A stretch of 64,000 nt of DNA from Spirochaetia bacterium (GTDB lineage: Bacteria > Spirochaetota > Spirochaetia > CAKZLE01), in contig JAIPFY010000007.1 in NCBI GenBank assembly GCA_021736385.1, forward strand, positions 1 through 64,000. Direction: 5' to 3'. This document shows, piece by piece, positions 16,858 through 25,435 of this stretch. Made by a program: the position numbers and the translations under genes. A model generated the notes under the pieces. That model had not been told where the DNA came from, ran no database searches, and worked only from the letters and a program-made list of their open reading frames with translations. Numbering within the stretch: the first letter of the stretch is position 1; every line of letters starts with the position of its first letter.

Positions 16858-17313
16858 ATGATAGACCATACCGCCGCAGGCACGAGCTATTTGGAAGGAG
16901 CAGTCTGTTATTATACACAGAGGATCTATTTCAGTGACACTGATGCAGGCGGTATCGTCTATCACAGCAGATACCTTGATATCACCGAACACGCACGTAC
17001 GGAGATGCTGCGTCTGCTGGGGATCGAGCAGGGAGCGGCCATGAGGGATCATCGAGTGGGGTATGTGGTGAAGTCGATCTCCATCGACTACGAACGCCCC
17101 GGACTGCTCGATGATCTGCTGACGGTGAGGACCGTGGTCACACGCTGTGACCGCTTCTCTCTGGTGCTCGATCAGCGCATCATGCGCGGTCAGCAGCAGC
17201 TTGCCAGACAGCAGACCAAGGTAGGACATGTGGATATCGGGTCAGGCAAACCGGTGCTCATCCCCGGTCAGACCCGAGAGCTGTTCGGACAGCTCACCGG
17301 CGGTACTGACTAG
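16858..17313 (+). CDS. YbgC/4HBT-like acyl-CoA thioesterase
   Basis: 151 residues, single hotdog fold. YFSDTDAGGIVYHSRYLDI carries the catalytic Asp29 and the GxVYHxxYL signature. Hydrolyses short or aromatic acyl-CoA; YbgC members of other bacteria associate with envelope and lipid enzymes. GGAG precedes the ATG. It lies 33 bp after lysA on the same strand, so it may be co-transcribed, though no metabolic link to lysine is evident. Converges with the dehydrogenase gene (4-bp overlap). Confidence 0.85.
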   Translation: MIDHTAAGTSYLEGAVCYYTQRIYFSDTDAGGIVYHSRYLDITEHARTEMLRLLGIEQGAAMRDHRVGYVVKSISIDYERPGLLDDLLTVRTVVTRCDRFSLVLDQRIMRGQQQLARQQTKVGHVDIGSGKPVLIPGQTRELFGQLTGGTD

Positions 17314-18353
17314 AAACACCTGCCGTGGGTACTTTTCAGACACGGCCCATCACATCGGTAACAGATCTCATGTTCCAGCGGGGATCCCTGCACATAGTCT
17401 GAGATGTTCGAGAGGGTCGTCTGTGCGATATTGTCCAGCGCCTCTGCGGTCAAAAATCCCTGATGAGAGGTGACCAGCACGTTGTTGAACGAGAGCAGGC
17501 GCGCCAGCTGATCATCATGCACATACGACAGTGAATAATCATGAAAGAAGAATTCGCTCTCCTCTTCATAGACATCCAGCCCGGCAGCGCCGATCTTCCG
17601 GCTCTTGAGTCCTCGAACCAGTGCTGTGGTATCGATCAGCTGCCCTCTGCTGGTATTGATCACCATCACCTGATCCTTCATCATAGCCACCGCCTCCTCA
17701 TCGATCAGGTGGTGTGTCTGTTCGGTCAGCGGACAGTGCAGTGAGATGATATCGGATCGCCGGTAGAGCTCGGGCAGCTCGACGAAACTGATATGAGGGT
17801 CGCTCTTGAGTTCCTCCGGCTCATGCCGGTCATGGACGAGCACCTCGGTACCGAAGCCCCGCATGATCGAGATCATGATCCTGCCGATCCTCCCGGCCCC
17901 GATGATCCCGACGGTCTTCCCGTGCAGGTCGAACCCTGTCAGTCCGGTGATACTGAAATTGCTCTCTCTGGTCCTGTTATAGGCTTTATGCGTCTTACGG
18001 TTGAGCGTCATGATCAGCGCTGCAGCATGCTCTGCGACCGCATAGGGAGAGTAGGCAGGTACCCGTACGACATGGATCCTGTGGTGATAGACAGCCTTCA
18101 GGTCAATGTTGTTATAGCCTGCGGATCTCAGGGCGATCAGATGCACCCCGTGTTCGGCGAGTGATCGTGCGACCGCTTCATCAACACGGTCATTGACGAA
18201 CAGGCATACCGCATCGGCACCATGTGCCAGGGCTGTGTTCGCCGGTGATATACGATCTCCGACATAGACGATCTTGAACCGGTCATCATCAGCATGTCGA
18301 TCGAATGATGCTGTATCATAAGGTTGTGCGTCGTAGCACACTATGGTTATCAT
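17310..18353 (-). CDS. D-2-hydroxyacid dehydrogenase (D-lactate dehydrogenase type)
   Basis: 347 residues. NAD loop GIIGAGRIGRIMISI near residue 150, INTSRGQLIDT with the catalytic Arg later in the fold, and VTSHQGFLTAEAL holding the catalytic His. The closest characterised relatives are fermentative LdhA enzymes reducing pyruvate to D-lactate. The last 17 residues carry four cysteines (CYRCDGPCLKSTHGRCF), which are absent from ordinary LdhA. Start 18353 follows AAGGAG; a longer frame to 18404 is not needed. Confidence 0.87.
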   Translation of the reverse strand: MITIVCYDAQPYDTASFDRHADDDRFKIVYVGDRISPANTALAHGADAVCLFVNDRVDEAVARSLAEHGVHLIALRSAGYNNIDLKAVYHHRIHVVRVPAYSPYAVAEHAAALIMTLNRKTHKAYNRTRESNFSITGLTGFDLHGKTVGIIGAGRIGRIMISIMRGFGTEVLVHDRHEPEELKSDPHISFVELPELYRRSDIISLHCPLTEQTHHLIDEEAVAMMKDQVMVINTSRGQLIDTTALVRGLKSRKIGAAGLDVYEEESEFFFHDYSLSYVHDDQLARLLSFNNVLVTSHQGFLTAEALDNIAQTTLSNISDYVQGSPLEHEICYRCDGPCLKSTHGRCF

Positions 18354-18493
18354 ATGAATCTCCTTACAGGTGATGGACTGAAGATACTCACAGGAGGACT
18401 CCAACGCATAGAGCTCAGCTGGATATATATCCTCTGGTTCATCAGACGTGAGGGCTCAGCCTGATCGGGGTACTCTCCCGGCTCAGAAGTTTC

Positions 18494-18522
18494 TTGAAGT
18501 ATCGCAGAAGATTGGGTATCAT
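18494..18522 (+). promoter_or_regulatory. likely sigma-70 promoter of the diguanylate cyclase gene
   Basis: TTGAAG at 18494-18499, 17 bp, TATCAT at 18517-18522, 50 bp before the ATG. Confidence 0.6.
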
Positions 18523-18572
18523 CTATAGGATAGTGGAATTCGGTATATCAGCTATGAGCAGGGGGGAATGAG

Positions 18573-19553
18573 ATGGTGTTGGACGATGATGTGAGCTGTG
18601 AACAGATCCGGAAGAGAGTGCGTGAGCTGGATGTGCTGACCGAAGAGCTGCTCTCTGAGCAGCGCGAGAAGAGTTCCCTGGAGAGTTCGTGGTCGGGGAA
18701 TCTCGGACACTGGTACTGGAACGTCCAGACGAATACGGTGGTCTTCGATCCGCTGAAGATCCGTGCCCTCGGGTATGAACGCTCGGAGGTTCCTGATGAG
18801 ATCCCGTATCAGTTCTTCACCGATCTGCTGCACCCCCAGGACTATGAACCGATCATGGAGCAGATGCGCTCTCACCTGCGCGGGGACCTGCCGGCCTATG
18901 AGGTGGAGTACCGTATCAAGGCGAAGGACGGGAGCTGGAAGTGGTTCTTCGACCGGGGTATGATCGTCAGACGTACCGAAGAGGGAGCCCCGCTGCTGCT
19001 TTCGGGTATCGTATATGACATCACTGCTGCCAAAGAACGGGAGATGGAACTCGAGCGGCAGAATCACAACCTGCAGATAGAGGCATGGACAGATCCCCTT
19101 ACGGGGATCGCCAACCGCCGGGCGGCTCTCAGAGATCTCGAGCGTGTGATGGAGCTCTCAGCTCTGAACAAGCAGCCGCTGTACCTCTGTATGTTCGATA
19201 TCGACCATTTCAAGCAGGTCAATGATACGCAGGGGCATGTGTACGGGGATCAGGTACTCAAGATCATCGCAGGACTGCTGAGGGATGCTGTCCGAGGTCA
19301 CGATATCGCAGGGCGGTATGGCGGGGAGGAGTTCATCGCAGCCTTCTATGGTGCAGATGAGCATCAGGCCCAGGCTATCGCAGAACGGGTCAGGAGGCAG
19401 GTGCAGGAGTATCAGTTCGACCGGGGAGTACAGGTGACCATCAGCGGCGGGCTCCAGCGGTATGGGTATCAGAGTATGACCGAGCTGATCTCAGATGCTG
19501 ACAGGAAGCTCTATGAGGCAAAGGCTGCCGGCAGGAATCGTATCGTCTCCTGA
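18573..19553 (+). CDS. PAS-GGDEF diguanylate cyclase
   Basis: 326 residues, cytoplasmic: no signal or membrane segment. Short coiled coil (10-38), PAS_3-type domain (about 42-155, ending in SGIVYDITAAK), then a GGDEF domain with TDPLTGIANRR, FDIDHFKQVND and an active GGEEF at 250-254. The inhibitory I-site RGHD sits at 241-244, exactly five residues upstream, so product feedback is expected. Makes cyclic di-GMP in response to a PAS-bound signal. The ATG has a GGGGGGA ribosome site. Probably monocistronic. Confidence 0.92.
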   Translation: MVLDDDVSCEQIRKRVRELDVLTEELLSEQREKSSLESSWSGNLGHWYWNVQTNTVVFDPLKIRALGYERSEVPDEIPYQFFTDLLHPQDYEPIMEQMRSHLRGDLPAYEVEYRIKAKDGSWKWFFDRGMIVRRTEEGAPLLLSGIVYDITAAKEREMELERQNHNLQIEAWTDPLTGIANRRAALRDLERVMELSALNKQPLYLCMFDIDHFKQVNDTQGHVYGDQVLKIIAGLLRDAVRGHDIAGRYGGEEFIAAFYGADEHQAQAIAERVRRQVQEYQFDRGVQVTISGGLQRYGYQSMTELISDADRKLYEAKAAGRNRIVS

Positions 19554-19580
19554 AACAGCTCACGAGGTGGACACCATAAG

Positions 19581-19605
19581 GAGACCGCCCCAACGGAGCG
19601 GTCTC
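19581..19605. terminator. hairpin between the convergent cyclase and glnN genes
   Basis: GAGACCGC (19581-19588) pairs with GCGGTCTC (19598-19605) around a 9-nt loop. It lacks a clear T-run on either strand, so a bidirectional terminator role is only likely. Confidence 0.5.
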
Positions 19606-19638
19606 ACAAAGCATATAAATGCGCAGTGTGTATATGTC

Positions 19639-19659
19639 CAGACTCTAGACTAGAGTCTG
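19639..19659. repeat. 21-bp palindrome across the glnN stop codon
   Basis: CAGACTCTAG and CTAGAGTCTG flank a single central base. The glnN stop lies inside it. As RNA it can form only an imperfect hairpin, because the loop must open the centre; no T-run follows. Possible processing or transcript-end signal. Confidence 0.5.
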
Positions 19660-21773
19660 AAAAGCATGTCTTCATATGACGGGAAGGGCCAGTAGGCCTT
19701 GTCCGTCATCTTCTCGAGCATATCACCATGGGTCCTCAGTGCTGCCATGGCTGGTATCACGGTGTTACGGTACGCTTTCGCCTGCTTGAGCGTGTCATCT
19801 TCGATCGCCAGCGCTGCTGCCATCTCATCTTCCAGTGTGTCTGCAGCGGTCAGGGTGCTGTTCACGTGAATCGATAGCTTCTCAGCAAGTGCTTTCTGGG
19901 CAGCAGGATCCAATCCCAGAGCAGTCTGTGATTTCACAGAATCAAGTACTTCCTGCAGATATCTGGTGGATGCCGGTACGATCATGCGTTTTGCCATCTC
20001 TGCCATGATCCCTGCTTCGATGTTGATCTGTTTGCTGTAGGTCTCCAGATAGATCTCTTCTCGTGACTCGATCTCAGCCTTAGAGAAGACTCCGTGTTTC
20101 TCAAAGATTTTCACGTACTCGGGGTCGGTCATCTTCGCAAGGGCCGACACGGTACTCGTGAGGTTGGGAAGGCCTCGGGAGAGGGCTTCTGCCACCCATT
20201 CCTGTGCATAGCCGTTACCGTTGAACACGATCCTCCGGTGTCTGCTGTAGAACTCCTTGATGATCGCTGCCGTCTCTTTCATGACATTCTCAGATCGTTC
20301 AAGCCTATCCGCTACCTCAGAGAGGATCTCAGCGACTACGGTGTTGATCATGGTGTTCGGGCCGGCAAGTGACTGCAGGGAGCCGACCATCCTGAACTCG
20401 AACTTGTTACCGGTGAAGGCGAACGGGGAGGTCCTGTTCCGGTCGGTGGTGTCCATGGGGAATCGCGGTATGGTCGTCACTCCGACTTCAACGAGTTTTC
20501 CGTCACGTTTCTTCAGTTCACGCTCATCAGCGATACAGTCAAGGATCTCAGTGAGCTGATCCCCGAGAAACATGGAGATGATCGCAGGAGGTGCCTCGTT
20601 CGCACCCAGTCGGTGGTCGTTCCCGGCATTCGCTGCTGAGAGTCTGAGCAGCGGTGCATACATATCGACTGCCTTGATCACCGAGGTGAGAAAGAGCAGG
20701 AACTGTGCATTATCTTCAGGGCTGTCGCCGGGCTGCAGCAGGTTGTGTCCATCATCGGTCCCGATCGACCAGTTGTTATGCTTTCCTGAGCCGTTGACCC
20801 CTGCAAAGGGTTTCTCATGCAGCAGGGCGACCAGACCATGCCGATTCGCCACATTCTTGATGGTCTCCATCAGCAGCTGATTGGTATCGGTCGATCGGTT
20901 GGCTGTATCATAGATCGTAGCGATCTCGAACTGGTTGGGGGCTACCTCATTGTGCTGGGTCTTTGCAGAGATGCCGAGTCTCCACAGGTCGTAGTTCAGT
21001 TCTTTCATGAAGACTGCGACCCGTTCTTTGATCGCGCCGAAGTAGTGGTCATCCATCTCCTGACCTTTCGCACTCATCGTGCCGAAGACCGTTCTTCCGG
21101 TCAGACGAAGGTCAGGTCTCTGATCATAGAACTCTTCATCGACCAGGAAGTACTCCTGTTCCGGTCCCACGTTGGTGATGATGCGGCTCGTCGTGGTATT
21201 CCCGATGGCTTTGAGTACCCTGAGGGCTTGTCGGTTGATCGCTTCCATCGATCTGAGCAGAGGGACCTTCTTATCCAGAGCCTCCCCGGTGTAGGAGATG
21301 AAGGCAGTGGGGATCGTCAGGGTCTTCACTCCCAGATTCTCTTTGATCACTGCTGGACTGGTGGTGTCCCATGCGGTATAGCCGCGTGCTTCGAAGGTAG
21401 CTCTCAGGCCTCCGTTCGGAAAGGATGAGGCATCCGGCTCTCCCTGGATCAGTTCTTTGCCGGAGAACTCGAGCAGCACGGTCCCGTCATAACAGGGATT
21501 GATGAACGAGTCATGCTTCTCTGCCGTCAGTCCTGTGAGCGGCTGGAACCAGTGGGTATAATGGGTCGCTCCCTTCTCGAGTGCCCAGTCCTTCATCGCA
21601 TTCGCGACGACTTCTGCTACCTCCGGTGAGAGACTTCTCTCCCCGTTCTGGACGGATTTGAGTTCCTTATAGACCTTGGCCGGCAGCCGTTCCTGCATGA
21701 TCACATCGCTGAAACAGTTCTCTCCATATACTTCAGTCAATGATTTTTTTGTGAAATCTATACACTCTGACAT
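19650..21773 (-). CDS. glnN: type III glutamine synthetase
   Basis: 707 residues, as expected for GSIII (type I is about 470). Contains GPEQEYFL, the [17 protein letters not shown] segment specific to type [18 protein letters not shown] and [15 protein letters not shown]. Makes glutamine from glutamate, ammonia and ATP in the cytoplasm. Preceded by a perfect sigma-54 promoter and two palindromic enhancer sites, so it should be switched on by the activator encoded at 23.9-25.4 kb. GGGAG lies before the ATG. Confidence 0.96.
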   Translation of the reverse strand: MSECIDFTKKSLTEVYGENCFSDVIMQERLPAKVYKELKSVQNGERSLSPEVAEVVANAMKDWALEKGATHYTHWFQPLTGLTAEKHDSFINPCYDGTVLLEFSGKELIQGEPDASSFPNGGLRATFEARGYTAWDTTSPAVIKENLGVKTLTIPTAFISYTGEALDKKVPLLRSMEAINRQALRVLKAIGNTTTSRIITNVGPEQEYFLVDEEFYDQRPDLRLTGRTVFGTMSAKGQEMDDHYFGAIKERVAVFMKELNYDLWRLGISAKTQHNEVAPNQFEIATIYDTANRSTDTNQLLMETIKNVANRHGLVALLHEKPFAGVNGSGKHNNWSIGTDDGHNLLQPGDSPEDNAQFLLFLTSVIKAVDMYAPLLRLSAANAGNDHRLGANEAPPAIISMFLGDQLTEILDCIADERELKKRDGKLVEVGVTTIPRFPMDTTDRNRTSPFAFTGNKFEFRMVGSLQSLAGPNTMINTVVAEILSEVADRLERSENVMKETAAIIKEFYSRHRRIVFNGNGYAQEWVAEALSRGLPNLTSTVSALAKMTDPEYVKIFEKHGVFSKAEIESREEIYLETYSKQINIEAGIMAEMAKRMIVPASTRYLQEVLDSVKSQTALGLDPAAQKALAEKLSIHVNSTLTAADTLEDEMAAALAIEDDTLKQAKAYRNTVIPAMAALRTHGDMLEKMTDKAYWPFPSYEDMLFRL

Positions 21774-21810
21774 CTCGATCTCCCTGTCTGTTGGTTGTTT
21801 GATGATTATA

Positions 21811-21828
21811 TAGCAATATGCGTGCCAA
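21811..21828 (-). promoter_or_regulatory. sigma-54 promoter of glnN
   Basis: Minus-strand TTGGCACGCATATTGCTA. It matches the consensus TGGCACG-N4-TTGCW at every fixed position, with GG and GC exactly 10 bp apart. Expected transcription start near 21801, leaving a leader of about 27 nt. Confidence 0.93.
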
Positions 21829-21903
21829 ATAATATAACTTCTTATTAGATATAAAGTAGCATATGATCAGCAGCTCTTTGCTGCTGTTTTGCAGGTTTGA
21901 TAA

Positions 21904-21919
21904 CCTACAAAAATGTAGT
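21904..21919. promoter_or_regulatory. nitrogen-regulon operator, glnN proximal copy
   Basis: CCTACAAAAATGTAGT, 15 of 16 positions of the palindrome CCTAC-R-AAAA-Y-GTAGG. It starts 76 bp upstream of the sigma-54 -24 box, a standard distance for an enhancer-binding protein. Confidence 0.75.
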
Positions 21920-21934
21920 CAAATAGGATCGATA

Positions 21935-21950
21935 GCTACATTTTTGTAGG
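21935..21950. promoter_or_regulatory. nitrogen-regulon operator, glnN distal copy
   Basis: GCTACATTTTTGTAGG; the reverse complement is CCTACAAAAATGTAGC. Its centre is 31 bp (three helical turns) from the proximal copy, so both sites face the same side of the helix. It also lies 29 bp past the end of the PII gene. Confidence 0.75.
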
Positions 21951-21978
21951 AATCTATTCTAGTGTCCGGGTACCTCAT

Positions 21979-22320
21979 CTAGCCTATGGCTTTGGCTCCC
22001 GTGTCTTTGTTGCGTATTCTGATACATTCTTCGATCGGTACGATGAAGATCTTCCCGTCCCCTATGCTGTTCGTACCCGCTCCGTTGATGATCGCTTCGG
22101 TGGTAGAGCTCACGAAGGAGTCGTTCACAGCGATCTCGATACGAAGTTTCTTCAGCAGGTTCACTTCGATATCGACTCCACGGTAGGTCTCGGTATACCC
22201 CATCTGCTGTCCGCATCCGAGGGCGTTGGTGATGGAGATCTTGTAGATCTCGCGTTTGTATAGCTCCTGTTTCACTGAATTCAGTTTATCGGGCTGTATA
22301 TAGGCAATGATCAGTTTCAT
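21979..22320 (-). CDS. glnB: PII nitrogen signalling protein
   Basis: 113 residues. PII trimer fold with GCGQQMGY (Gln39 conserved), the T-loop TETYRG at 43-48, and the C-terminal [17 protein letters not shown] for ATP/ADP binding. Position 51, the uridylylated Tyr of proteobacterial PII, is Ile (DIEV), so control must be by ligand binding alone. GGAGG precedes the ATG. It follows amt by 15 bp; an amt-PII pair usually signals that the PII plugs the transporter. Confidence 0.94.
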   Translation of the reverse strand: MKLIIAYIQPDKLNSVKQELYKREIYKISITNALGCGQQMGYTETYRGVDIEVNLLKKLRIEIAVNDSFVSSTTEAIINGAGTNSIGDGKIFIVPIEECIRIRNKDTGAKAIG

Positions 22321-22335
22321 AGTGGTAATCCTCCA

Positions 22336-23655
22336 TTACATCGTGGTGAAGATCTGAAATCCGCTGTATGATTCGGTCCCGTGTTCACTCAGGTCCAAGC
22401 CGACGAGTTCTTCTTTCTCTGATACCCGCAGTCCATGGGCTTTGTTGATGATGAAGAACAGCAGTCCTGCAGACAGAGCGACCCAGATGAACACCGACAG
22501 GGCTCCCAGAGCCTGTATCCCCAGCTGTGTGAACCCGCCTCCGTAGAAGAGGCCTCTGACATCATCAGTGGCGCCGAACAGTCCGACTGCCAGCGTTCCC
22601 CAGAGTCCGCAGACCCCGTGGACTGAGATGGCTCCGACCGGATCGTCGATATGCAGCACCTTGTCGATGAACTCTACCGAATAGACGACGATGATCCCTG
22701 CGATCAATCCTATGAGCACAGCTCCGAAGGGGGTGACCACTGCTGTCGGCGCGGTGATCCCGACCAGTCCTGCAAGTGCACCGTTGAGGGACATACTGAC
22801 ATCCGGTTTACCGAAGTGGATCCAGGAGATCAGCATGGCTGCGATCGCTCCCGCAGAGGCTCCGAGGGTCGTCGTGACCGCGACGGTCGCCATGGTCATG
22901 TCAGTCCCGCTGAGCGTGGACCCGGCATTGAATCCGTACCAGCCGAACCAGAGGATGAACACCCCAAGGCTTGCCAGGGGCAGGTTGTGTCCCAGGATGG
23001 CTTTTGATGTGGTCTTCCCGTTGACTTTGACGAACTTACCGATCCTCGGTCCGAGGAAGAGAGCTCCCATGAGTGCTGCCCATCCACCGACTGAGTGCAC
23101 GACCGTCGATCCTGCGAAGTCGTGGAAGCCCATCTCTGCAAGCCATCCGCCGCCCCAGATCCAGTGTCCTGAGATCGGATAGATGATTCCGGAGATGAAC
23201 ACGCTGTAGATGAGGTAGGCGGAGAACTTCGTCCGTTCTGCCATGGCTCCTGATACGATGGTCGCTGCGGTCGCAGCAAAGACGACCTGGAACATCCAGT
23301 CCCTGAAGAGGGTAGCATCGGCTCCTTTGATGAAGAACTGTGAGAATCCGAAGAACCCGTTGGAACTGCCGTACATCAGTGCCCAGCCTAACGCCCAATA
23401 GATCAGAGCTCCTGCACAGAAGTCCATGAGATTCTTCATGATGATGTTCCCTGCATTCTTTGCCCGGGTAAGTCCCATCTCGACCATGGCGAATCCAGCC
23501 TGCATGAAGAATACCAGAGCTGCTGCCAGCAGCAGCCAGATCATGTCAAGTGCTTCCTGGTGAAGCGCGACCGTCTCAGCCAGTTCGTCTGCGAACAGCG
23601 TACCGCAGCTGATCATCAGCAGCACTGAAACAAGTAGTGCGATTTTGTACCTCAT
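22336..23655 (-). CDS. amt: ammonium transporter Amt
   Basis: 439 residues, eleven membrane segments after a cleaved leader (ends near FADELAE). Family motifs: FFMQAGFAMVEMGLTRAKN, the pore region of ISGHWIWGGGWLAEMGFHDFAGS with the conserved Asp, and the second pore His within ISVHGVCGLWGTLAVG. Imports ammonium. Its C-terminal tail (SEKEELVGLDLSEHG) is the regulatory segment. Sigma-54 promoter and an enhancer palindrome lie upstream; PII is co-transcribed. Confidence 0.96.
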   Translation of the reverse strand: MRYKIALLVSVLLMISCGTLFADELAETVALHQEALDMIWLLLAAALVFFMQAGFAMVEMGLTRAKNAGNIIMKNLMDFCAGALIYWALGWALMYGSSNGFFGFSQFFIKGADATLFRDWMFQVVFAATAATIVSGAMAERTKFSAYLIYSVFISGIIYPISGHWIWGGGWLAEMGFHDFAGSTVVHSVGGWAALMGALFLGPRIGKFVKVNGKTTSKAILGHNLPLASLGVFILWFGWYGFNAGSTLSGTDMTMATVAVTTTLGASAGAIAAMLISWIHFGKPDVSMSLNGALAGLVGITAPTAVVTPFGAVLIGLIAGIIVVYSVEFIDKVLHIDDPVGAISVHGVCGLWGTLAVGLFGATDDVRGLFYGGGFTQLGIQALGALSVFIWVALSAGLLFFIINKAHGLRVSEKEELVGLDLSEHGTESYSGFQIFTTM

Positions 23656-23693
23656 ATACCTCTCCTGTGTGTTATGTGTGTTGCAGATCTCTT

Positions 23694-23711
23694 AAGCAGG
23701 AAGCATGCCAA
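23694..23711 (-). promoter_or_regulatory. sigma-54 promoter of amt-glnB
   Basis: Minus-strand TTGGCATGCTTCCTGCTT, with GG and GC 10 bp apart, against the consensus TGGCACG-N4-TTGCW. It lies 39-56 bp before the amt ATG; AGGAG follows in the leader. Confidence 0.85.
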
Positions 23712-23812
23712 TCTGACAAAACTGTATGGAGAGATCTTGTAAAAGATATTGAGGAAAAGAGATATGTGTCAGTCTTTCTGGGGGTGGGTCAGTCGAGCAG
23801 CAGAAGTAATAT

Positions 23813-23846
23813 AACCATATACCTACGAAAACGTAGGTATATGGTT
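23813..23846. promoter_or_regulatory. extended nitrogen-regulon operator upstream of amt
   Basis: A perfect inverted repeat with 15-bp arms (23813-23827 and 23832-23846) and AAAA in the middle. Its core CCTACGAAAACGTAGG at 23822-23837 is the symmetric R/Y variant of the sites near glnN. It is about 111 bp upstream of the amt -24 box. A half site TGTAGG follows at 23862. It might also serve as the transcript end of the activator gene. Confidence 0.8.
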
Positions 23847-23868
23847 GTTATGATACATGTATGTAGGA

Positions 23869-25404
23869 TTACTGTGGTTTGTACCGGTCTGAATCGAGTC
23901 CGTACTTCTCGATGCGCAGACCCATGATGCGTTCGGTGATCCCGAGATTACGTGCGGCTTTGGCCCGGTTCCCCCGTGCATGTTTGAGAGCATCCGCGAT
24001 GAGCTCCCGTTCAAGCTCTTCTACCGCATGACGGAGGGTGGATGCGAACTGCGTATTGGAGGATTCTGCCGACTGCAGGCTGGGAGGGAGGCTGTAGGCG
24101 TGGATCACGTCATCCTTGCTCAGCAGTACCCCGCGTTCTATGCAGTTCTCCAGTTCACGGACATTACCGGGCCAGTGATACATCATCAGCAGATCGATGG
24201 CTGAACTGGTGATCCGCTTGACCTTGCGGTGGTTCTTGCGGTTGTATTTATCGATGAAGTGATCGCACAGGAGCATGATATCTGATTTGCGGTCTCTCAG
24301 CGGCGGTATATGGATGGGGAAGACATTCAGCCGGTAGTAGAGATCTTCCCTGAAGGTCCCGTTCTCGATCTCCTGTTCGAGATTCCGGTTGGTAGCGGCG
24401 ATGATACGGACGTTGATGGAGATGGTCTTAACCCCGCCGACGCGTTCGAACTCCTGTTCCTGGATGGCTCTGAGCAGTTTTACCTGCATCTGGGCAGAGA
24501 GCTCTCCGATCTCATCAAGAAAGAGCGTACCGGTGTCTGCGAGCTCGAAACGGCCCTTCCTCTGGACATGGGCACCGGTGAACGCCCCCTTCTCATGGCC
24601 GAAGAGTTCGCTCTCGATGATGCTCTCAGGAAGCGCGGCGCAGTTCACCTTGACAAAGGGCCGGCCGGCTCTGAGGCTGCTATAGTGGATCTCATGCGCT
24701 ACGAGCTCCTTTCCGGTGCCGCTCTCTCCCCTGATGAGTACGGTGGCATCACTGGCACTCACCTGTGAGATCAGATCATAGACTTCCTGAATGGATTGAG
24801 CCTTCCCGATGAAGTTGGCCGGCTGGTAGCGTTCCTTCAATTCCTGCTTGAGCCGGTCATTCTCGGCGATCAGGCGCTCTTTCTCCTCTCTGAGCTCCTG
24901 TCGTATCTGTACCGCTCGGGCGATCATCGAGGCGATGACCGAGAGCAGCTGGAAATACTGTTCGAGTTCATCGTCTGTGAACTTCGCACAGGAGATGTTC
25001 AGGGTCCCGATGGTCTCGTTACCGCTCTTGATCGGGACACAGATGAACGAGACACGGGTATTGGCCTGGATATGGCGGGTCTCAGCTCCGGTCTTGTTGA
25101 TGTAGACATCACTTTGAGAGATATCGGGGATGATCACCGGCTGCCCGGTCTTCACCACCTGTCCGGTTATTCCCTCTCCGATCCGGTAGCGTCCTTTCTT
25201 CTTCTGGATCTCAGTCAGACCGTAGGCAGATTCGATGAGGATCTCACCGGTCTCACGGTTCACCAGGGTGATCGCTCCGCGTATGACCGGAGTATGTTCT
25301 GAGAGTGAGTGGAGGATAGGACTGAGGATCTTCTTCAGGTCTTCAGTCTCATCAAGGATCTTACTGATCTCAAAGAGGACCAGGAGTTCTGTTGGTTCTT
25401 TCAT
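23869..25404 (-). CDS. sigma-54-dependent transcriptional activator with GAF domain (NifA-like)
   Basis: 511 residues. GAF domain (about 5-165), a coiled linker (166-195), AAA+ domain with Walker A GESGTGKE (226-233), GAFTGA (273-278), Walker [10 protein letters not shown] (292-300) and [10 protein letters not shown], then a Fis-type helix-turn-helix ending near [19 protein letters not shown]. The layout is that of NifA, not NtrC, as no receiver domain exists. Its position between amt and the asparaginase, with the shared palindrome at glnN, amt and its own start, makes it the likely regulator of this block. The GAF domain may take the signal from PII or 2-oxoglutarate. No nif genes are in the window. 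Confidence 0.93.
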   Translation of the reverse strand: MKEPTELLVLFEISKILDETEDLKKILSPILHSLSEHTPVIRGAITLVNRETGEILIESAYGLTEIQKKKGRYRIGEGITGQVVKTGQPVIIPDISQSDVYINKTGAETRHIQANTRVSFICVPIKSGNETIGTLNISCAKFTDDELEQYFQLLSVIASMIARAVQIRQELREEKERLIAENDRLKQELKERYQPANFIGKAQSIQEVYDLISQVSASDATVLIRGESGTGKELVAHEIHYSSLRAGRPFVKVNCAALPESIIESELFGHEKGAFTGAHVQRKGRFELADTGTLFLDEIGELSAQMQVKLLRAIQEQEFERVGGVKTISINVRIIAATNRNLEQEIENGTFREDLYYRLNVFPIHIPPLRDRKSDIMLLCDHFIDKYNRKNHRKVKRITSSAIDLLMMYHWPGNVRELENCIERGVLLSKDDVIHAYSLPPSLQSAESSNTQFASTLRHAVEELERELIADALKHARGNRAKAARNLGITERIMGLRIEKYGLDSDRYKPQ

Positions 25405-25412
25405 GTGTGTAT

Positions 25413-25428
25413 CCTACAAAAATGTAGG
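25413..25428. promoter_or_regulatory. nitrogen-regulon operator overlapping the activator's ribosome site
   Basis: CCTACAAAAATGTAGG, a perfect 16-bp palindrome, ends 8 bp before the activator ATG (25404) and covers its only AGGA ribosome site. There is no sigma-54 promoter here, so occupancy should block expression, giving negative autoregulation. Confidence 0.75.
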
Positions 25429-25435
25429 GATGTGT

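Noticed and set aside
23813-23846. Ordinary rho-independent terminator of the activator gene
   Set aside because: The stem is long, but no T-run follows on either strand, and the core matches three other operator copies. A role in transcript ending is kept only as a side possibility.
21774-25435. NifA-type sites TGT-N10-ACA for the nitrogen activator
   Set aside because: The repeated palindrome has ACA-N4-TGT order and does not fit the NifA consensus. No nif genes are present either.
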